Source: Alphaproteobacteria bacterium
Lineage (GTDB): Bacteria; Pseudomonadota; Alphaproteobacteria; Caulobacterales; Parvularculaceae
Reading direction: 5' to 3'
Assembly: GCA_030428745.1 (NCBI GenBank)
Contig: JAUIEG010000106.1
Coordinates: forward strand, 1 to 8,045
DNA length: 8,045 nucleotides
Below the pieces are notes generated by a model. It was not told where the DNA came from. It saw nothing but the letters and a program-made list of their open reading frames with translations, and did no database searches. Positions within the stretch are counted from its first letter, which is position 1. The number at the start of each line of letters is the position of its first letter. Positions 6,743 through 8,045 of this stretch are shown here, piece after piece. Position numbers and translations under genes: made by a program.

Positions 6743-7492
6743 TCACAGCCGGTCCAGAACCCGGGTCAGTCGCTCCAGATCCGGCGGAGTCGAAAGCCGG
6801 TGGTCGCCTTTGGGCGTGAGGAGGATCTCCACATCGTCACTCTCCAGAAGGGCGGCGAAGTTGAGCGCGTGGGCGTAGGGTACCGCGTCATCCTTCATCC
6901 CTTGAAGGATCCGCACCGGACAACGGATCGCCACCGGGCCATCCATGATGAGATGATTGCGGCCGTCTTCAATGAGCTTGCGCGTGTAAAGGTCGGGCTC
7001 GTCCGCATAATCGGAGGGCAATTCCAACTTGCCTTCGCGCATGATTGTTTCTTGCTGCTCGGCTGTGAAAGACGGCCACATGAGCTTCGCCGTGAAATCC
7101 GGCGCCGGGGCGATAAATACAATAGCGGCGGTCTTTTCCGGCCGTTTCAATGCTGTGAGCGCGGCGATCCATCCGCCCATGGAGGAGCCGACAAGTATTT
7201 GCGGTCCGTCAGTTTTGGCGTCGATCATGGCGAGGGTGTCCGCCGCCCAGTCGCCGATGGAGCCGTCTTCGAAACGCCCTTCGGATTCTCCGTGACCGGA
7301 ATAATCGAAACGCAGGAAGTTGCGCCCCTGGGCCAGCGCCCACTGGTCGAGATGCTCCGCCTTGGTTCCGAGCATGTCGGACCGGTAGCCGCCGAGCCAG
7401 ACAACGCCGGGCCGGCCATCCTTATCTCCAGTCCGCCGACGGTAGGCGAGGCGGCCATGAGGCCCGTCCAGAAATTCCTTTTCGCCGGTCAT
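6743..7492 (-). CDS. Alpha/beta hydrolase (serine esterase/thioesterase-like, ABHD10-like)
   Basis: This is a 249-aa soluble hydrolase with no signal peptide. In order it shows an oxyanion-side WLGGYRSDM (about 32-40), the strand/turn FDYSGHGESEG (about 62-72), the nucleophile elbow GSSMGG with Ser104, an acid QGMKDDAVP with Asp201 as the likely member of the triad, and KGDHRLS with His231. The compact layout and the elbow recall ABHD10-type esterases/depalmitoylases, but the substrate is unknown. The ATG at 7492 is preferred because GGGAGGA sits 7 nt upstream and the fold begins right after it. An in-frame ATG at 7627 would add 45 residues that do not look like a folded domain or signal and would include the predicted promoter. 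The gene ends 172 bp before blaI and probably forms its own unit. Confidence 0.88.
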   Translation of the reverse strand: MTGEKEFLDGPHGRLAYRRRTGDKDGRPGVVWLGGYRSDMLGTKAEHLDQWALAQGRNFLRFDYSGHGESEGRFEDGSIGDWAADTLAMIDAKTDGPQILVGSSMGGWIAALTALKRPEKTAAIVFIAPAPDFTAKLMWPSFTAEQQETIMREGKLELPSDYADEPDLYTRKLIEDGRNHLIMDGPVAIRCPVRILQGMKDDAVPYAHALNFAALLESDDVEILLTPKGDHRLSTPPDLERLTRVLDRL

Positions 7493-7543
7493 CGCACTTT
7501 CCTCCCATGCCCCGTCACGCGCGCCAGACGGCCCCTGCAGGCG

Positions 7544-7572
7544 TCTATGGGGAAAACACCATTCGCCGCCAA
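7544..7572 (-). promoter_or_regulatory. Candidate promoter of the alpha/beta hydrolase gene
   Basis: On the minus strand, TTGGCG (7572-7567) and CATAGA (7549-7544) are 17 bp apart, matching four and three of six sigma70 consensus bases. Transcription would start near 7537, about 45 nt before the ATG at 7492, which supports that start over the upstream one. The match is modest. Confidence 0.33.
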
Positions 7573-7718
7573 GCGAGATCCCAGGACGGGCCATTTCGAT
7601 CTCACCGGATTCCGGGAAATTGTGCAAATTTTCGAGGCGGTTACGTTAACGGTTTGGTGTTTTTGCTACTGTTTCAGCGCGAATGCCTGTTCCGCTTAAA
7701 ATCTTGCCAGATTCCGGC

Positions 7719-7746
7719 TTGACGCCCGCCGCCCCCTATCTTAAAC
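7719..7746 (+). promoter_or_regulatory. Candidate promoter of the tRNA-Asp gene
   Basis: TTGACG (7719-7724) is a strong -35 match. An AT-rich stretch TATCTTAAAC (7737-7746) sits in the only AT-rich pocket before the tRNA; TTAAAC would give a 16-bp spacer. Transcription would begin near 7752, about 28 nt before the mature tRNA. The -10 assignment is uncertain. Confidence 0.45.
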
Positions 7747-7779
7747 CGCGCGCTCGGACCGGCCGTGAGGCTAGTCTTT

Positions 7780-7856
<77 letters not shown>

Positions 7857-7882
7857 TTTTCACAAAGACAATTGATCAAGTG

Positions 7883-7918
7883 GATTCCTGAACAGCCTCA
7901 GTGAGGGGCCGTGGAATC
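7883..7918. repeat. Nested imperfect dyad between convergent tRNA-Asp and SDR gene
   Basis: GATTCC (7883-7888) and GGAATC (7913-7918) flank an inner CCTCA-G-TGAGG palindrome (7896-7906). The element sits in the 112-bp gap between two convergent transcription units, where a bidirectional terminator or processing signal would be expected. It has no T tract, so the role is a guess. Nothing else is recognisable in this gap. Confidence 0.35.
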
Positions 7919-7968
7919 GAGTCGATAATACCTTGGAATGAATTTGGGATCGGTGAGGGCAGGGAGCC

Positions 7969-8045
7969 TTACAGAGAGCTCAACAGGTGTCCGCCATCGA
8001 CCGTGATAACGCTGCCGGTAATGTATGACGACTCATCGGACGCCA
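7969..8045 (-). CDS. Short-chain dehydrogenase/reductase (SDR), C-terminal end only
   Basis: The last 24 codons and the TAA stop (7971-7969) of a gene that continues beyond the right edge. They read ASDESSYITGSVITVDGG followed by HLLSSL. The S-D-E-S-S-Y-I-T-G...VDGG pattern is the hallmark C-terminus of classical NAD(P)-dependent SDR enzymes, where it contributes to the substrate side and tetramer contacts. Substrate and cofactor preference cannot be told from this fragment. Confidence 0.85.
   Translation of the reverse strand, partial: ASDESSYITGSVITVDGGHLLSSL

Noticed and set aside
6729..6746. GTGAG/CTCAC inverted repeat at the hydrolase stop as an intrinsic terminator
   Set aside because: The stem is only 5 bp and no T tract follows on the minus strand.
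7493..7627. 45-residue N-terminal extension of the hydrolase from the ATG at 7627
   Set aside because: There is no good ribosome site at 7627, the extension has no domain or signal character, and a strong ribosome site precedes the ATG at 7492.
6800..7699. Long plus-strand open frame (299 codons) opposite the hydrolase
   Set aside because: It is antisense to a gene with a clear catalytic triad and ribosome site, and its translation shows no recognisable domain. Long mirror frames are common in GC-rich DNA.

Overview
The window reads as a chromosomal segment of an alphaproteobacterium. The evidence is GC-rich coding, a BlaI-type repressor paired with a fused M56/M23 metallopeptidase, and the general look of the RND pump and hydrolase. 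A Caulobacterales/Hyphomonadales-like host is my guess from gene content only; no phylogenetic marker is present. All protein genes lie on the minus strand. The single RNA gene, a tRNA-Asp, is on the plus strand. No mobile element, CRISPR array or phage gene was seen.

Layout from the right edge, in the direction of minus-strand transcription. (1) 7969-8045 holds the last 24 codons of a short-chain dehydrogenase/reductase cut by the window edge. (2) tRNA-Asp(GTC) at 7780-7856 on the plus strand is convergent with it. (3) An alpha/beta hydrolase (6743-7492) has an intact Ser-Asp-His triad. (4) A 172-bp regulatory region follows, with a good sigma70-like promoter whose -35/spacer is covered by a perfect dyad; a second, imperfect dyad sits at the predicted transcription start. 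(5) A BlaI/MecI/CopY-family repressor (6187-6570) overlaps by 1 base the gene for a large membrane protein (3902-6187). That protein joins a BlaR1-like M56 intramembrane zinc protease to a periplasmic M23 (LytM-type) peptidase domain and a long charged coiled-coil tail. (6) After a 220-bp gap come an RND efflux pump (589-3681) and, 16 bp later, its periplasmic adaptor (572 to the left edge, truncated).

How the genes probably work together. BlaI and the M56/M23 protein look like a self-contained repressor/antirepressor module: the repressor would sit on the two dyads and shut its own operon, and the membrane protease would relieve repression on an envelope signal. In classical BlaR1 the sensor is a penicillin-binding domain. 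Here that position is taken by a peptidoglycan-hydrolase fold with intact zinc ligands, so the signal may be peptidoglycan itself, or the protein may act on it. This unit is the most interesting part of the window. The RND pump and adaptor form a separate transport operon; a link to the sensor module is suggested only by adjacency, since no matching operator was found in front of the pump.
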